Positions 1 through 7,534 of a stretch of DNA of 16,134 nt are shown here, piece by piece. Made by a program: the position numbers and the translations under genes. The first letter of the stretch is position 1; every line of letters starts with the position of its first letter. Origin of the DNA: an uncultured Coriobacteriaceae bacterium (lineage in GTDB: Bacteria > Actinomycetota > Coriobacteriia > Coriobacteriales > Eggerthellaceae); NCBI GenBank assembly GCA_900552365.1, contig URZP01000027.1, positions 1-16,134 on the forward strand. Direction: 5' to 3'. The notes beneath the pieces were generated by a model, which ran no database searches, was not told the origin of the DNA, and was given only the letters and a program-made list of their open reading frames with translations.

Positions 1-975
1 AGCATCCTCGGTCAGAACGGTAACGGGCTCGGCCGTCTGCTTGTCCTTGTAGATGGCAACGGTGTCGTATGCGCCGGACTCGCCCTTCAGGATAAGCGCC
101 GGGCGCATGACCTTGCCATAGAAGGTGATGATCAGGAATTCCTTAGCGTCTGCCGGGATCTCGAACTCCCAACCGTTGGTGGGCATGACCGGTGAAACAC
201 TGACGCCCGTGGGGAAGTCGGCAAGGTGCCACATGAGGCCCTGCTGCTCTTCGTAGATGACGTTGTCAACAACGAAGCTGTCGCTGGGCTGGTAGCCCTC
301 GACGTCGATGAATTCCTTGTACCACTTCTTGTATTCCTTGATGCGTTCCTTGGCCTCGGGCGAAGAACCCGGAGCGGATACGGGGATGCCATCATGAACG
401 GGCGGGAACAGGAACTTGAGCTCCTCGTCACCCTCAACCTCGGAGGTGGTGGTGGCCATGGGCATGTAGTTGGGCTTGGCGCACTTGGTGCTGGCCACGT
501 ACATCATGTCAAGGTCGCGGACGCTGGACCATGCGCAGCAAGCGCCAGGCGAAGAGCCATCGATGGTAACCAGGTTGTCGGAGTCGATGGTCGGAGGGAA
601 CGAACCGCCGGGCCAGTGCATGACCAAGGTCTTCTTGCCTTCCTGAGCAGTGACGTTCCACAAAGGCTCGGCCTTCAGGAAGCGCGAGCTGAATGCGCCA
701 AGCGTGACGTCCTTGTCGTTTTCGGCAGACAGGTTGTAATCCATGATGCCGTGCGTCATGGGGTATGCACCCGTGGCTAGCGTTGCCCACATCGGCGGCG
801 TGATGGTGGGGTTGGCACCTAACATCATCAGGTCGTCACGGCAGGCACCCCTATCCATGAGCTTCTTCAAATTAGGCATCTTGCCTTCGCGAACCAAGCG
901 GCTGGCGAAACGGGGGTCCATGCCGTCGATACCCAGAAGCAGCATCTTCTCGGTAAGGCCTTTAGATCTAAGCAT
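1..975 (-). CDS. Alkaline phosphatase family protein (type I phosphodiesterase/nucleotide pyrophosphatase-like), 3' end off the window
   Basis: The frame is open without a stop from 975 to the left edge (325 codons), so only the N-terminal part is visible. The sequence opens with MLLLGIDGMDPRF, whose Asp17 matches the first metal ligand of the alkaline phosphatase superfamily. A TITPPMWATLATGAYPMTHG stretch follows (about residues 57-76), with Thr59 as the likely nucleophile and the TG-x2-P-x2-HG signature. These enzymes hydrolyse phosphodiesters, phosphomonoesters or pyrophosphates with two metal ions; the substrate cannot be told. No signal peptide or membrane segment is seen at the N-terminus, so it looks cytoplasmic. 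An ATG also lies at 981, but the ribosome binding site AGGGAGG abuts it and is six bases from the ATG at 975, so 975 is preferred. The gene is alone here, separated from efp by a terminator. Confidence 0.85.
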   Translation of the reverse strand, partial: MLRSKGLTEKMLLLGIDGMDPRFASRLVREGKMPNLKKLMDRGACRDDLMMLGANPTITPPMWATLATGAYPMTHGIMDYNLSAENDKDVTLGAFSSRFLKAEPLWNVTAQEGKKTLVMHWPGGSFPPTIDSDNLVTIDGSSPGACCAWSSVRDLDMMYVASTKCAKPNYMPMATTTSEVEGDEELKFLFPPVHDGIPVSAPGSSPEAKERIKEYKKWYKEFIDVEGYQPSDSFVVDNVIYEEQQGLMWHLADFPTGVSVSPVMPTNGWEFEIPADAKEFLIITFYGKVMRPALILKGESGAYDTVAIYKDKQTAEPVTVLTEDA

Positions 976-1112
976 GCGCATCCTCCCTCTCTCTGGGTTG
1001 GTATAAACAACACTTATATCAGTATAGGCTGTGCTTTATAACAATGAGAAGCATCATTAACGACACTCAATTTGAAATGGCATCAACCGAAGCAGGATGG
1101 CTATCCCAACCC

Positions 1113-1152
1113 CGAAACGAAAAGGAGACCCCTTCACAATGAAAGGGTCTCC
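1113..1152 (-). terminator. Rho-independent terminator of the aro-efp operon
   Basis: Read on the minus strand, GGAGACCCTTT and AAGGGGTCTCC form an 11-bp stem (one G-T pair) around a 7-base loop at 1124-1152. TTTTCGTTTC follows. It lies about 200 bp past the efp stop and is the first strong terminator after the operon. Confidence 0.85.
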
Positions 1153-1176
1153 GGGCGATGCAGTGCTCACTATTTC

Positions 1177-1284
1177 AATTTGGCAGCTGTCGCTGCGCTT
1201 CAAGAACCTTGTCGCCCTCGACGACTTCCAAGGAAGCCATCTCGGCGACCGAAGCGCGCTCGGCCAAACTGACGGCGGCTGTCG
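1177..1284 (-). repeat. Palindromic repeat element downstream of efp (nested hairpin)
   Basis: On the minus strand this contains CCGAGCGCGCTTC, then a nested palindrome, then GAAGCGCAGCGACAGCTGC, which also occurs downstream of rubrerythrin at 15140-15157. The arms nest: 1195-1201 with 1251-1257, 1211-1216 with 1244-1249, and 1223-1229 with 1232-1238. A further CGACAGCCGCC at 1274-1284 looks like the tail of another unit. Relative to the copies at 15121-15218, this one carries about 40 extra bases inside the hairpin. It has the same orientation as the upstream gene. Confidence 0.7.
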
Positions 1285-1352
1285 CAGAATGCAAATGGGC
1301 GGCCCCCCAATGGGGAACCTCCCATTTCAATATCGAGCACACGATCCGTTTA

Positions 1353-1913
1353 TTAAAGACGCTTGACGAAACGGCCGTCGCGGGTGTCGATTTGCAGGAC
1401 GTCGCCGATGTTGACGTACATCGGAACCTGAATGGTTGCGCCGGTCTCGACGGTTGCAGGCTTGGTGGAGCCCTGAACGGTGTCGCCCTTGAAGCCAGGC
1501 TCGGTCTCGGTGACCTCGAGCTCGACGAACATCTGCGGCTCAACGCTGATCAGCTCTTCGCCAGCGTACTGCAGGGTAACCTCGTCGCTCTCCTTCAGCC
1601 ACTTAGCAGCGTCGCCAACCTGGTCGTGCGGGATAGGCATCTGCTCATAGGTATTGGGGTCCATGAAGTTGAAGTCAGCGCCGTCGTCGTACAGATACTG
1701 CATGGTGCGCTGCTCGAGACGGACGGTGTCGAACTTGGTGCCGGCGTTGAAGGTGTAGTCGACAACGCGACCGGTCTTGATGTCGCGAAGCTTGGTGCGC
1801 ACGAATGCGCCGCCCTTGCCGGGCTTAACATGCTGGAACTCGACAATGGTGCACATCTTGTTGTTGTAGATGATGCACATGCCGTTCTTGAAATCTGCGG
1901 TAGAAATTGCCAT
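1353..1913 (-). CDS. efp: Translation elongation factor P
   Basis: This 186-residue protein has the usual EF-P length and three-domain layout. EF-P binds between the P and E sites of the ribosome and relieves stalling at consecutive prolines. The N-terminal KOW-like domain carries the loop VKPGKGGAFVRTKL, with Lys33 at the tip where EF-P is modified in many bacteria; no modification enzyme gene lies in this window. The C-terminal OB domain ends with the typical NIGDVLQIDTRDGRFVKR. The start ATG at 1913 has GAGGG seven bases upstream. It is the last gene of the operon, 34 bp after the aroQ-pepP fusion. The aroQ-pepP-efp order is also known from Bacillus subtilis (yqhS-yqhT-efp). Pairing with a proline-specific peptidase is a recurrent context. 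Confidence 0.97.
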   Translation of the reverse strand: MAISTADFKNGMCIIYNNKMCTIVEFQHVKPGKGGAFVRTKLRDIKTGRVVDYTFNAGTKFDTVRLEQRTMQYLYDDGADFNFMDPNTYEQMPIPHDQVGDAAKWLKESDEVTLQYAGEELISVEPQMFVELEVTETEPGFKGDTVQGSTKPATVETGATIQVPMYVNIGDVLQIDTRDGRFVKRL

Positions 1914-1947
1914 AACTGGTCCCTCTAACTCGTCTGAAAAAATGCGG

Positions 1948-3636
1948 CTATATTATAACCATCTCATGGGTCGATTGAGTGAATCGCTCATAACCTTCAC
2001 TCGTAACCACGCCGAAGTCCTCAAGGCGCATGCCGAACTTGCCGGCAATGTAGATGCCAGGCTCGACCGTGACCACGTTGCCAACCTCAAGCGGCTTGTC
2101 GTACGTGGCGTTCAGATATGGAAGCTCATGAACGTCAACGCCCAAGCCGTGGCCAAGGCCATGGCCCATCTTGCCGCCAAAGCCGCCTTCAACAAGAATA
2201 CGCTCGGCCAGTTCGTGCATGTCGCGGCCGATGACGCCAGCCTTGATGGTTGCCTCAACCGTCTCGTTTGCACGACGAATGGTTTCGTATGCAGCGCGCA
2301 TTTCATCGCTGGGCTTGCCAATGAACACGGTACGCGTCATGTCGGCGTTGTAGCCGAACGCCTTTGCGCCGTAATCCATAACCACGCTGTGGCCCTCTTC
2401 GATGATGCGGTTGCCCGCCTGACCATGAGGGCTTGCGCCGTTCGCGCCGCAAGCAACGATGGATTCGAACGCAACGCCCTGCGAACCGTGACGAACCATG
2501 AAGTCCTCAAGCTCGATCTTCACCTGAAGCTCGGTCATGCCGGGTTTGATGAACTCAATGATGTGGCTGAACGCATCATCGGTGATTTTCTGAGCAGCCT
2601 TCATGCGCGCAAGCTCGCGCACGTCCTTCACGGCGCGAAGCCCGTTTACCAGGCCCGTGGTCTCAACTAACTGAATGCCCGATCCCTCAAGCTCGGAAAC
2701 AACCTTGCGGTACTCGGCAAGCGTGATATCGTCCTCGATGCCAAGCTTGCGGCCCTCGCCCTCTTTCTTAACGATGTCGCGGGCGAACACGGCGTGCGAC
2801 TTTCGCTCGTCGTCGATGGCCACGGACGAGCCGATGCGCTCGACGCGGTCCAGGCAGTTCGTAGAGTAACGGCTGTCGGTGTGCATAGTGGCACCTTCGG
2901 GCGTGACCAGCAGCGCATGAGCGCGATCGGGGTCGAAGATGTCGTCGAAAGCGGTCATCCAGTAGATGTTCATGTTGTCGCGGGCGATGAAGTCGTCAAT
3001 GCCCCGTTGCTGGCACACCTCGCGAACACGCGCGATACGCTGAGCTGAAAGCTCACCAAGCGAAGGCAGGTCCTCGGGCTCGACGGGACCTTCGATGGCA
3101 GCGGCTTCCGAGGAAGCCTTAAACTCTTTGACGCTGTCGGCGGCTTCCGAGGAAGCCGCCTCGGCGTCCGCGTCCTCGGCGTCCCCCAGCCTCTGCGGGT
3201 TGCTTACATCCAGCAGATAGTCGACGGCGTCGCAGTAACCCTGGATGCCCATGCCCTTGATCTGGGCGACGCATACCGGGGCGGTCACGGAAATGCGACG
3301 GAAACCCTCGCGCGAATCGACATCGGAGAGATGAACCTCAACCACCGGGGTATCGATCGACGCGATGGCATCGCGGATGGCGTACGAGTAATGAGTATGC
3401 GCACCGGGATTGTAAATGACGGCGTCGTACTTGGCGGGGGCCTTGTGCAGCTTGTTGATCAGCTTGCCCTCGCTGTTGCTTTGGAAGCACGTTGCTTTCA
3501 CGCCGCGCTCGGCAGCGTACGCGATAACCGTCTTCTCCAATGTCTCAAGCGTGTCGTAGCCGTACACGGCCGGCTCGCGCGTGCCCAACATATCAAGGTT
3601 GGGGCCGTTCATCACCAGGATCTTCTTCAGCTTCAT
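1948..3636 (-). CDS. aroQ-pepP: Fused type II 3-dehydroquinate dehydratase / Xaa-Pro aminopeptidase (M24B)
   Basis: One uninterrupted 562-residue frame. Residues 1-145 are a complete type II dehydroquinate dehydratase (shikimate step 3): MNGPNLDMLGTREP, Tyr25 as catalytic base, NPG at 76-78, His82, the EVHLS motif with catalytic His102, and Arg113. Residues 150-195 form an acidic, Ala/Ser-rich linker. Residues 196-335 resemble the creatinase N-terminal domain. Residues 336-562 are an M24 'pita-bread' peptidase with all five metal ligands (Asp421, Asp432, His496, Glu525, Glu539) and the HGLGVDVHE motif. It should remove N-terminal residues preceding proline. The ATG at 3636 is chosen because AAGGAGG lies eight bases upstream and the AroQ fold starts there. 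No in-frame start or stop separates the two halves. The linker coding sequence holds two palindromic repeats. A Ser replaces the usual His in the QSN-x-EG motif. Confidence 0.93.
   Translation of the reverse strand: MKLKKILVMNGPNLDMLGTREPAVYGYDTLETLEKTVIAYAAERGVKATCFQSNSEGKLINKLHKAPAKYDAVIYNPGAHTHYSYAIRDAIASIDTPVVEVHLSDVDSREGFRRISVTAPVCVAQIKGMGIQGYCDAVDYLLDVSNPQRLGDAEDADAEAASSEAADSVKEFKASSEAAAIEGPVEPEDLPSLGELSAQRIARVREVCQQRGIDDFIARDNMNIYWMTAFDDIFDPDRAHALLVTPEGATMHTDSRYSTNCLDRVERIGSSVAIDDERKSHAVFARDIVKKEGEGRKLGIEDDITLAEYRKVVSELEGSGIQLVETTGLVNGLRAVKDVRELARMKAAQKITDDAFSHIIEFIKPGMTELQVKIELEDFMVRHGSQGVAFESIVACGANGASPHGQAGNRIIEEGHSVVMDYGAKAFGYNADMTRTVFIGKPSDEMRAAYETIRRANETVEATIKAGVIGRDMHELAERILVEGGFGGKMGHGLGHGLGVDVHELPYLNATYDKPLEVGNVVTVEPGIYIAGKFGMRLEDFGVVTSEGYERFTQSTHEMVII
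1952..1957 (-). promoter_or_regulatory. Possible internal promoter -10 box for efp
   Basis: A perfect TATAAT on the minus strand lies in the last codons of the aroQ-pepP gene, 39 bp before the efp start. No convincing -35 hexamer is seen at 16-18 bp, so this is only a candidate for separate efp expression. Confidence 0.3.
3103..3160 (-). repeat. Two palindromic repeat cores inside the AroQ-PepP linker
   Basis: A perfect 10-2-10 inverted repeat (GGCGGCTTCC, GA, GGAAGCCGCC) lies at 3139-3160, and a perfect 7-2-7 one (GGCTTCC, GA, GGAAGCC) at 3103-3118. On the coding (minus) strand the first is flanked by CCGAG before and CGACAGC after, the same flanks as in the intergenic copy at 15171-15202. 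The repeats encode the repeated ASSEAA of the linker (about residues 160-179). Confidence 0.75.
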
Positions 3637-3679
3637 AATCACAGCCTCCTTGGCCGTCATGCCGCCTGTTCTGCTTTCG

Positions 3680-4777
3680 CTATTCGAAGCGTTGCCACTG
3701 CTCAAGATACGCCAGAATCTCGACGTCGGAAAGCGTGACCGCCTTCCATTCTCCCACATCGACGGGAAGCACGAAGCGGATAGAGCCGCCGCGCGTCTTC
3801 TTATCGTGCTTCATGGCCTCCAAAACAACAGCCGGATCGGCCTTGAAACCAAGGGGCGTCAGCCCCAGCGCATCCAGCAAATCGGCTTGCGTTTGGACGA
3901 AATCGTCCGACGCGCCAAGCTTTTCCTTTGCCACGAACGCCGCGAAACGCATGCCCTCGGCAACGGCCGCGCCGTGCGAGTACACGCCATAGCCTGCAAC
4001 CGACTCGATCGCGTGACCAAGCGTGTGGCCGTAGTTCAAACACTCGCGCACGCCTGAAGTCTCGGTCTTGTCGCGCGCAACGACGTTGGCCTTGAACACC
4101 ACGCAACGGGCAACGGCTTCGGCAACCACCACGGCATTGCGTGCCGCAAGCGCCGACGCGTTCTCAAGCATCCAAAAGAAGAACTCGTCCGAATCGATAA
4201 CGGACGACTTGGCGATCTCGGCGCATCCACAACGCCATTCACGCTGGTCAAGCGTCGAAAGCGTCGCCGTGTCGGCGCAGACGTGGCTGGGTTGGAAGAA
4301 CGTTCCCACCAAGTTCTTCCCCTCGGGAAGGTTCACCGCGGTCTTGCCGCCAACCGACGAGTCGACCATGGAAAGAAGCGTCGTGGGAACCTGCACCACG
4401 CAAACGCCGCGCATGTACGTGGAAGCGACGAAGCCGGCCAAGTCGCCCACCACGCCGCCGCCAAGGGCGACAACGACGCAGTCGCGCCCCAGGTCAAGCT
4501 GTGCCATGGCGCTCCAGATCTCGCCCGCCACCTCAAGCGACTTAGTCTCCTCGCCCGCCGGCACGGTGATCTCGCTGGTTTTGAACCCTGCGCGTGCAAG
4601 TGAGGCCTTCGCCTGTGCCAGATAAAGCGGACCGACATTGGTATCGGTGATGATAAGCGCCTGGGAGAACGACCCCAGCGCAGCCACCTTCGAACCCAAA
4701 TCGTCGAGAATACCCTGACCGATGCGGACGGCGTAATCGGCTTCGTTGGGAATGCTGACGATCACTTTTGTTGCCAT
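3680..4777 (-). CDS. aroB: 3-dehydroquinate synthase
   Basis: A 365-residue protein of normal family length. It converts DAHP to 3-dehydroquinate, the second shikimate-pathway step, with NAD and a divalent metal. Seen: the NAD-binding GGGVVGDLAGFVAS (106-119), PTTLLSMVDSSVGGKTAVN (131-149), and the metal ligands Glu187 (CAEIAK), His251 (NYGHTLGHAIE) and His268 (SHGAAVAEG). The ATG at 4777 lies inside the last codons of aroK (16-bp overlap), with AAGGGAG four bases upstream, so translation is probably coupled to aroK. The stop at 3680 precedes the aroQ-pepP start by 43 bp. Confidence 0.97.
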   Translation of the reverse strand: MATKVIVSIPNEADYAVRIGQGILDDLGSKVAALGSFSQALIITDTNVGPLYLAQAKASLARAGFKTSEITVPAGEETKSLEVAGEIWSAMAQLDLGRDCVVVALGGGVVGDLAGFVASTYMRGVCVVQVPTTLLSMVDSSVGGKTAVNLPEGKNLVGTFFQPSHVCADTATLSTLDQREWRCGCAEIAKSSVIDSDEFFFWMLENASALAARNAVVVAEAVARCVVFKANVVARDKTETSGVRECLNYGHTLGHAIESVAGYGVYSHGAAVAEGMRFAAFVAKEKLGASDDFVQTQADLLDALGLTPLGFKADPAVVLEAMKHDKKTRGGSIRFVLPVDVGEWKAVTLSDVEILAYLEQWQRFE

Positions 4778-5352
4778 AAGACTCCCTTTTCTTTCAGGAT
4801 GTCGAACACCTCATGAGCGATAGACGAGCTTCCATGCCCAACCGTATCGATGGTGATGTCGGCCACTTCCTCGTACAGAGGAAGGCGTTCGTTGATAACA
4901 CGCTGGGCGTTTTGAAGGTCGCCGAACAGAGGGCGCGAAGAAACGTCGCTGATGCGCGAAGCCGCCTCGGCCGCCGTTACCGACAGGTACACGACCAAGC
5001 CAAGCTCGGACAGGGCCTTGCGGTTCTCGGGACGCAGAACCACACCACCGCCGCAGGAAACCACCATCGGATCCTTCTTCATTCCCAGCTCGTAAAGTGT
5101 TTGGGTTTCGATGGCGCGAAAACCTTCTTCGCCAACCTCGGCGAAGATCTCCTTCACGCGCTTATGCTCGCAGCGCTCGATATAGGTATCCATGTCAACG
5201 GAAGCGACACCTGCCATGCGCGCCAGCTTGCGCGCAACCGAAGTCTTTCCCGCCCCCATGAACCCAACCAGGAAAACCGGGCGATCAAGCTCGTAGATAT
5301 CTTTGCTTACCGGCTTGCGCGCCGCCGCGTTGCCTGTTACTAGAGCGCTCAT
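4762..5352 (-). CDS. aroK: Shikimate kinase
   Basis: A 196-residue P-loop kinase that phosphorylates shikimate to shikimate 3-phosphate. Seen: Walker A GFMGAGKTS (30-38), the DMD shikimate-binding motif (53-55), the CGGG motif (100-103) and a lid region around SSRPLF (138-143). It carries about 23 residues before the first strand (DRPVFLVGFMG), longer than in typical AroK of about 170 residues. The start ATG overlaps the aroC stop as ATGA (5349-5352), which favours coupled translation from this start over a later one. The 3' end overlaps aroB by 16 bp. Confidence 0.96.
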   Translation of the reverse strand: MSALVTGNAAARKPVSKDIYELDRPVFLVGFMGAGKTSVARKLARMAGVASVDMDTYIERCEHKRVKEIFAEVGEEGFRAIETQTLYELGMKKDPMVVSCGGGVVLRPENRKALSELGLVVYLSVTAAEAASRISDVSSRPLFGDLQNAQRVINERLPLYEEVADITIDTVGHGSSSIAHEVFDILKEKGVLWQQK

Positions 5353-6521
5353 CGCGAGCTCGTTTTCAGACGCTGCTTGTACGAGGCGATAGAGGACCTG
5401 ATGTCGGCCATGTTCTCGTGGCCGAACTTCTCTAGGTAAGCGTTGGCCAACACGAAGGCAAGCTCGGCTTCGGCGACAACCGCAGCGGCCGGAACCGCGC
5501 AGACATCGCTGCGCTCCTTCGAGGCCTCCGTCGGTTCAAGCGTGTCCAGGTCAACCGTCTGAAGCGGGGTCATCAGCGTGGGAATGGGCTTCATGGCGCA
5601 GGTAACGATCAAGGGAAGGCCCGTGGTCATGCCGCCTTCCAAACCACCCGCATTATTGCTGGTACGCGTGAATCCCACACCGCGATTGAGCACGATGGGG
5701 TCATGCACCTTCGAGCCAACGCGGCGCGCCGCCTCGAAGCCAAGGCCGAACTCGACGCCTTTGATGGCGGGAATCGAGAACATGGCCTGACCGATGCGGC
5801 CGGTCAGACGCTCATCGGCCGTTGCATAGCCGCCCACGCCGGGCAGAAGCCCGCGGGCAACCACGCGGAACGTACCGCCCAAGCTCTCGCCCGCCTCACG
5901 CGCGGCATCGATGGCCGCCTTCATGGCCTCGGTCGTTTTCTCGTCGGGGCAGCGAACCTCAGACGTCTCGATGGCCAAGGTGGTACGCTCGGCTGCATCG
6001 ATCATCGGGTCGGCCTCGTCAAGCGACACCTCGCCGATGGAGGTGACATACGAGTAGATCTCAACGCCGACATCGGCCAGGAACTCCTTGGCGATACCCG
6101 CCGCCGCCACACGCGCGGCCGTTTCACGTGCGCTTGCACGCTCGAGCACATTGCGGCAATCGTCGGAATCGATCTTCAACGATCCAACCAGGTCGGCATG
6201 GCCGGGCCTCGGCATGGTCTCGCGCTTCAGATTGGCGGGGGTTTCACCGAACACCGACATGCGGTCGGTCCAGTTCTGCCAGTCGCGGTTCTCGACAACC
6301 AGCGCAACCGGCGTGCCCAGGGTTTTGCCGAAGCGCACGCCCGAAACCACACGCGCCTGATCGCGCTCGATGGCCTGTCTGCCACCACGGCCATAACCCG
6401 ACTGACGTCGTGCCATGTCGACGTTCAGATCGGCCTCGGAAATCTTAAGCCCCGCCGGAACACCTTCGACGATGGCAGTAAGCTGCGGTCCGTGACTTTC
6501 GCCTGCCGTTACGTATCTCAT
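5349..6521 (-). CDS. aroC: Chorismate synthase
   Basis: A 390-residue enzyme that makes chorismate from EPSP using reduced FMN, the last common step of aromatic synthesis. Family signatures visible are GESHGPQLTA near the N-terminus, RPGHADLVGSLK, SARETAARVAAAGIAKE, and SNNAGGLEGGMTTGLP in the C-terminal third. The frame extends to a TTG at 6539, but the ATG at 6521 is preferred: MRYVTAGESHG is the standard N-terminus and AAGGCGG lies four bases upstream. It follows aroE after 54 bp and overlaps aroK by 4 bp. The short gap before it contains two TTGANTCAA palindromes 30 bp apart. Confidence 0.97.
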   Translation of the reverse strand: MRYVTAGESHGPQLTAIVEGVPAGLKISEADLNVDMARRQSGYGRGGRQAIERDQARVVSGVRFGKTLGTPVALVVENRDWQNWTDRMSVFGETPANLKRETMPRPGHADLVGSLKIDSDDCRNVLERASARETAARVAAAGIAKEFLADVGVEIYSYVTSIGEVSLDEADPMIDAAERTTLAIETSEVRCPDEKTTEAMKAAIDAAREAGESLGGTFRVVARGLLPGVGGYATADERLTGRIGQAMFSIPAIKGVEFGLGFEAARRVGSKVHDPIVLNRGVGFTRTSNNAGGLEGGMTTGLPLIVTCAMKPIPTLMTPLQTVDLDTLEPTEASKERSDVCAVPAAAVVAEAELAFVLANAYLEKFGHENMADIRSSIASYKQRLKTSSR

Positions 6522-6575
6522 GTAGCCGCCTTGATTCAAATAGTTTGCTTACATTCACTCTTGACTCAAAAGATT

Positions 6576-7517
6576 CTAAACGCACTGGGCACAGTTGAAA
6601 CCCGCGCTTTCCGCCATCACCTTAAAAAGGTCGATGGAATCGAAATCAATGGGAAGGTCGAGCGCGCACTTGATGTCGTGAACCGTGGCCACCGCCTGAG
6701 CAACCAGCATGCCTTCGCCGTCGAAGGCCGCCGCGCCTGCCTTGCGCGCCGCACCGATAAGCGCCGTTTCGCCATGGGCGTACACCACATCGAACACAGC
6801 CCGACCAGCCGAAATAAGAGTCGTATCGAATGGCGCGGGATCGCCCGGGTTCATGCCAAGCCGCGTGGCGTCGATGATGACGCCGGCACCGGCAATCAAG
6901 TCGGCCCCCTGCTCATACGAGCAGCCCAGCATCTGGCAGGAATCCACGATGTCGCCCAAGCTTGCCTGCGCATACCGTGGGTCGATGGCGGCAATCACAG
7001 CGCTGTCACCTTGGGCAAGCTGCTCGAGGCGACAGCGATAGTCGGCAACCGCAGCCTTCGTGCGCACCTCGTCGCGGCCCATCAGCACCACATGAGAAGC
7101 GCCCGCCAACGCGCATGCATACATGATCGCACGCGCCGTGGGACCCGTTCCGCACACAACCACGTCGGCGTCCTTGAACACCACGCCACGTCGCTTCAAA
7201 TAGGAAACACAGCCCAACCCGTCGGTATTATCGGCGATAAGCACGCCGTTCTTGTTCACCAGCACGTTGGCACCCTGAGCCAACGCGGCCGACGACGTCA
7301 CGACGCTTGCCGCCTGGAAAGCCACGGGCTTATGCGGCGTGGTGATGTTAATGGAAAGATAGTCGCGCGCCTCGATGAACACGCACGCGTCTTCGGGCGA
7401 CTCGATGTCGGCGAAGCCGTAGTCCCAATCTAGCCCGAGTTCACGATAAACCGCATTGTACATCACGGGAGATTTCGAGTGGGCCACCGGGTGACCCAGG
7501 ACATACAGCTTCCGCAT
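6576..7517 (-). CDS. aroE: Shikimate dehydrogenase (AroE family)
   Basis: A 313-residue protein. It should reduce 3-dehydroshikimate to shikimate with NADPH. Seen: GHPVAHSKSPVMYN (8-21), the catalytic Lys63 in NITTPHK, DNTDG with Asp99, the nucleotide loop CGTGPTARA (122-130), and the C-terminal GMLVAQA (269-275). The nucleotide loop departs from the usual GAGGAARA, and there are roughly 25 extra residues around 165-205 compared with a typical enzyme of about 275 residues. Its genomic place among aro genes supports true AroE rather than a quinate or other paralogue, but cofactor choice is open. The ATG at 7517 has AGGGGA four bases upstream; the frame upstream of it overlaps the yqeG-type gene in another frame and is not used. 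Confidence 0.93.
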   Translation of the reverse strand: MRKLYVLGHPVAHSKSPVMYNAVYRELGLDWDYGFADIESPEDACVFIEARDYLSINITTPHKPVAFQAASVVTSSAALAQGANVLVNKNGVLIADNTDGLGCVSYLKRRGVVFKDADVVVCGTGPTARAIMYACALAGASHVVLMGRDEVRTKAAVADYRCRLEQLAQGDSAVIAAIDPRYAQASLGDIVDSCQMLGCSYEQGADLIAGAGVIIDATRLGMNPGDPAPFDTTLISAGRAVFDVVYAHGETALIGAARKAGAAAFDGEGMLVAQAVATVHDIKCALDLPIDFDSIDLFKVMAESAGFNCAQCV

Positions 7518-7534
7518 AGCGTCCCCTATCTGAT

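Larger units (their letters stand above)
982..1352. other. Intergenic region between the phosphatase gene and efp
   Basis: This 371-bp stretch has no convincing gene. On the minus strand it holds, in transcription order, the trailer of efp with a palindromic repeat (1177-1284), an intrinsic terminator (1113-1152), and an AT-rich leader (about 1000-1075) for the phosphatase gene. The leader has possible -10 boxes, such as TATACT on the minus strand at 1021-1026, but no good -35 partner. A small CCCC-AAT-GGGG hairpin lies at 1305-1315. Confidence 0.7.

Noticed and set aside
226..780. Plus-strand open frame (184 codons) opposite the left-edge phosphatase
   Set aside because: The minus strand encodes the phosphatase with clear catalytic motifs across this range; the plus-strand translation is unlike any family I know.
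1210..1326. Short minus-strand frame (39 codons) between efp and its terminator
   Set aside because: No ribosome binding site, very Arg/Gly-rich, and it overlaps the palindromic repeat.
3637..3759. Upstream extension of the AroQ-PepP frame by 41 residues
   Set aside because: The extension overlaps the end of aroB, its sequence is not AroQ-like, and a strong ribosome binding site precedes the ATG at 3636.
5703..7433. Long plus-strand open frame (576 codons) opposite aroC and aroE
   Set aside because: It is the antisense shadow of two clear enzymes in GC-rich DNA; the translation has no recognisable domain and no ribosome binding site.
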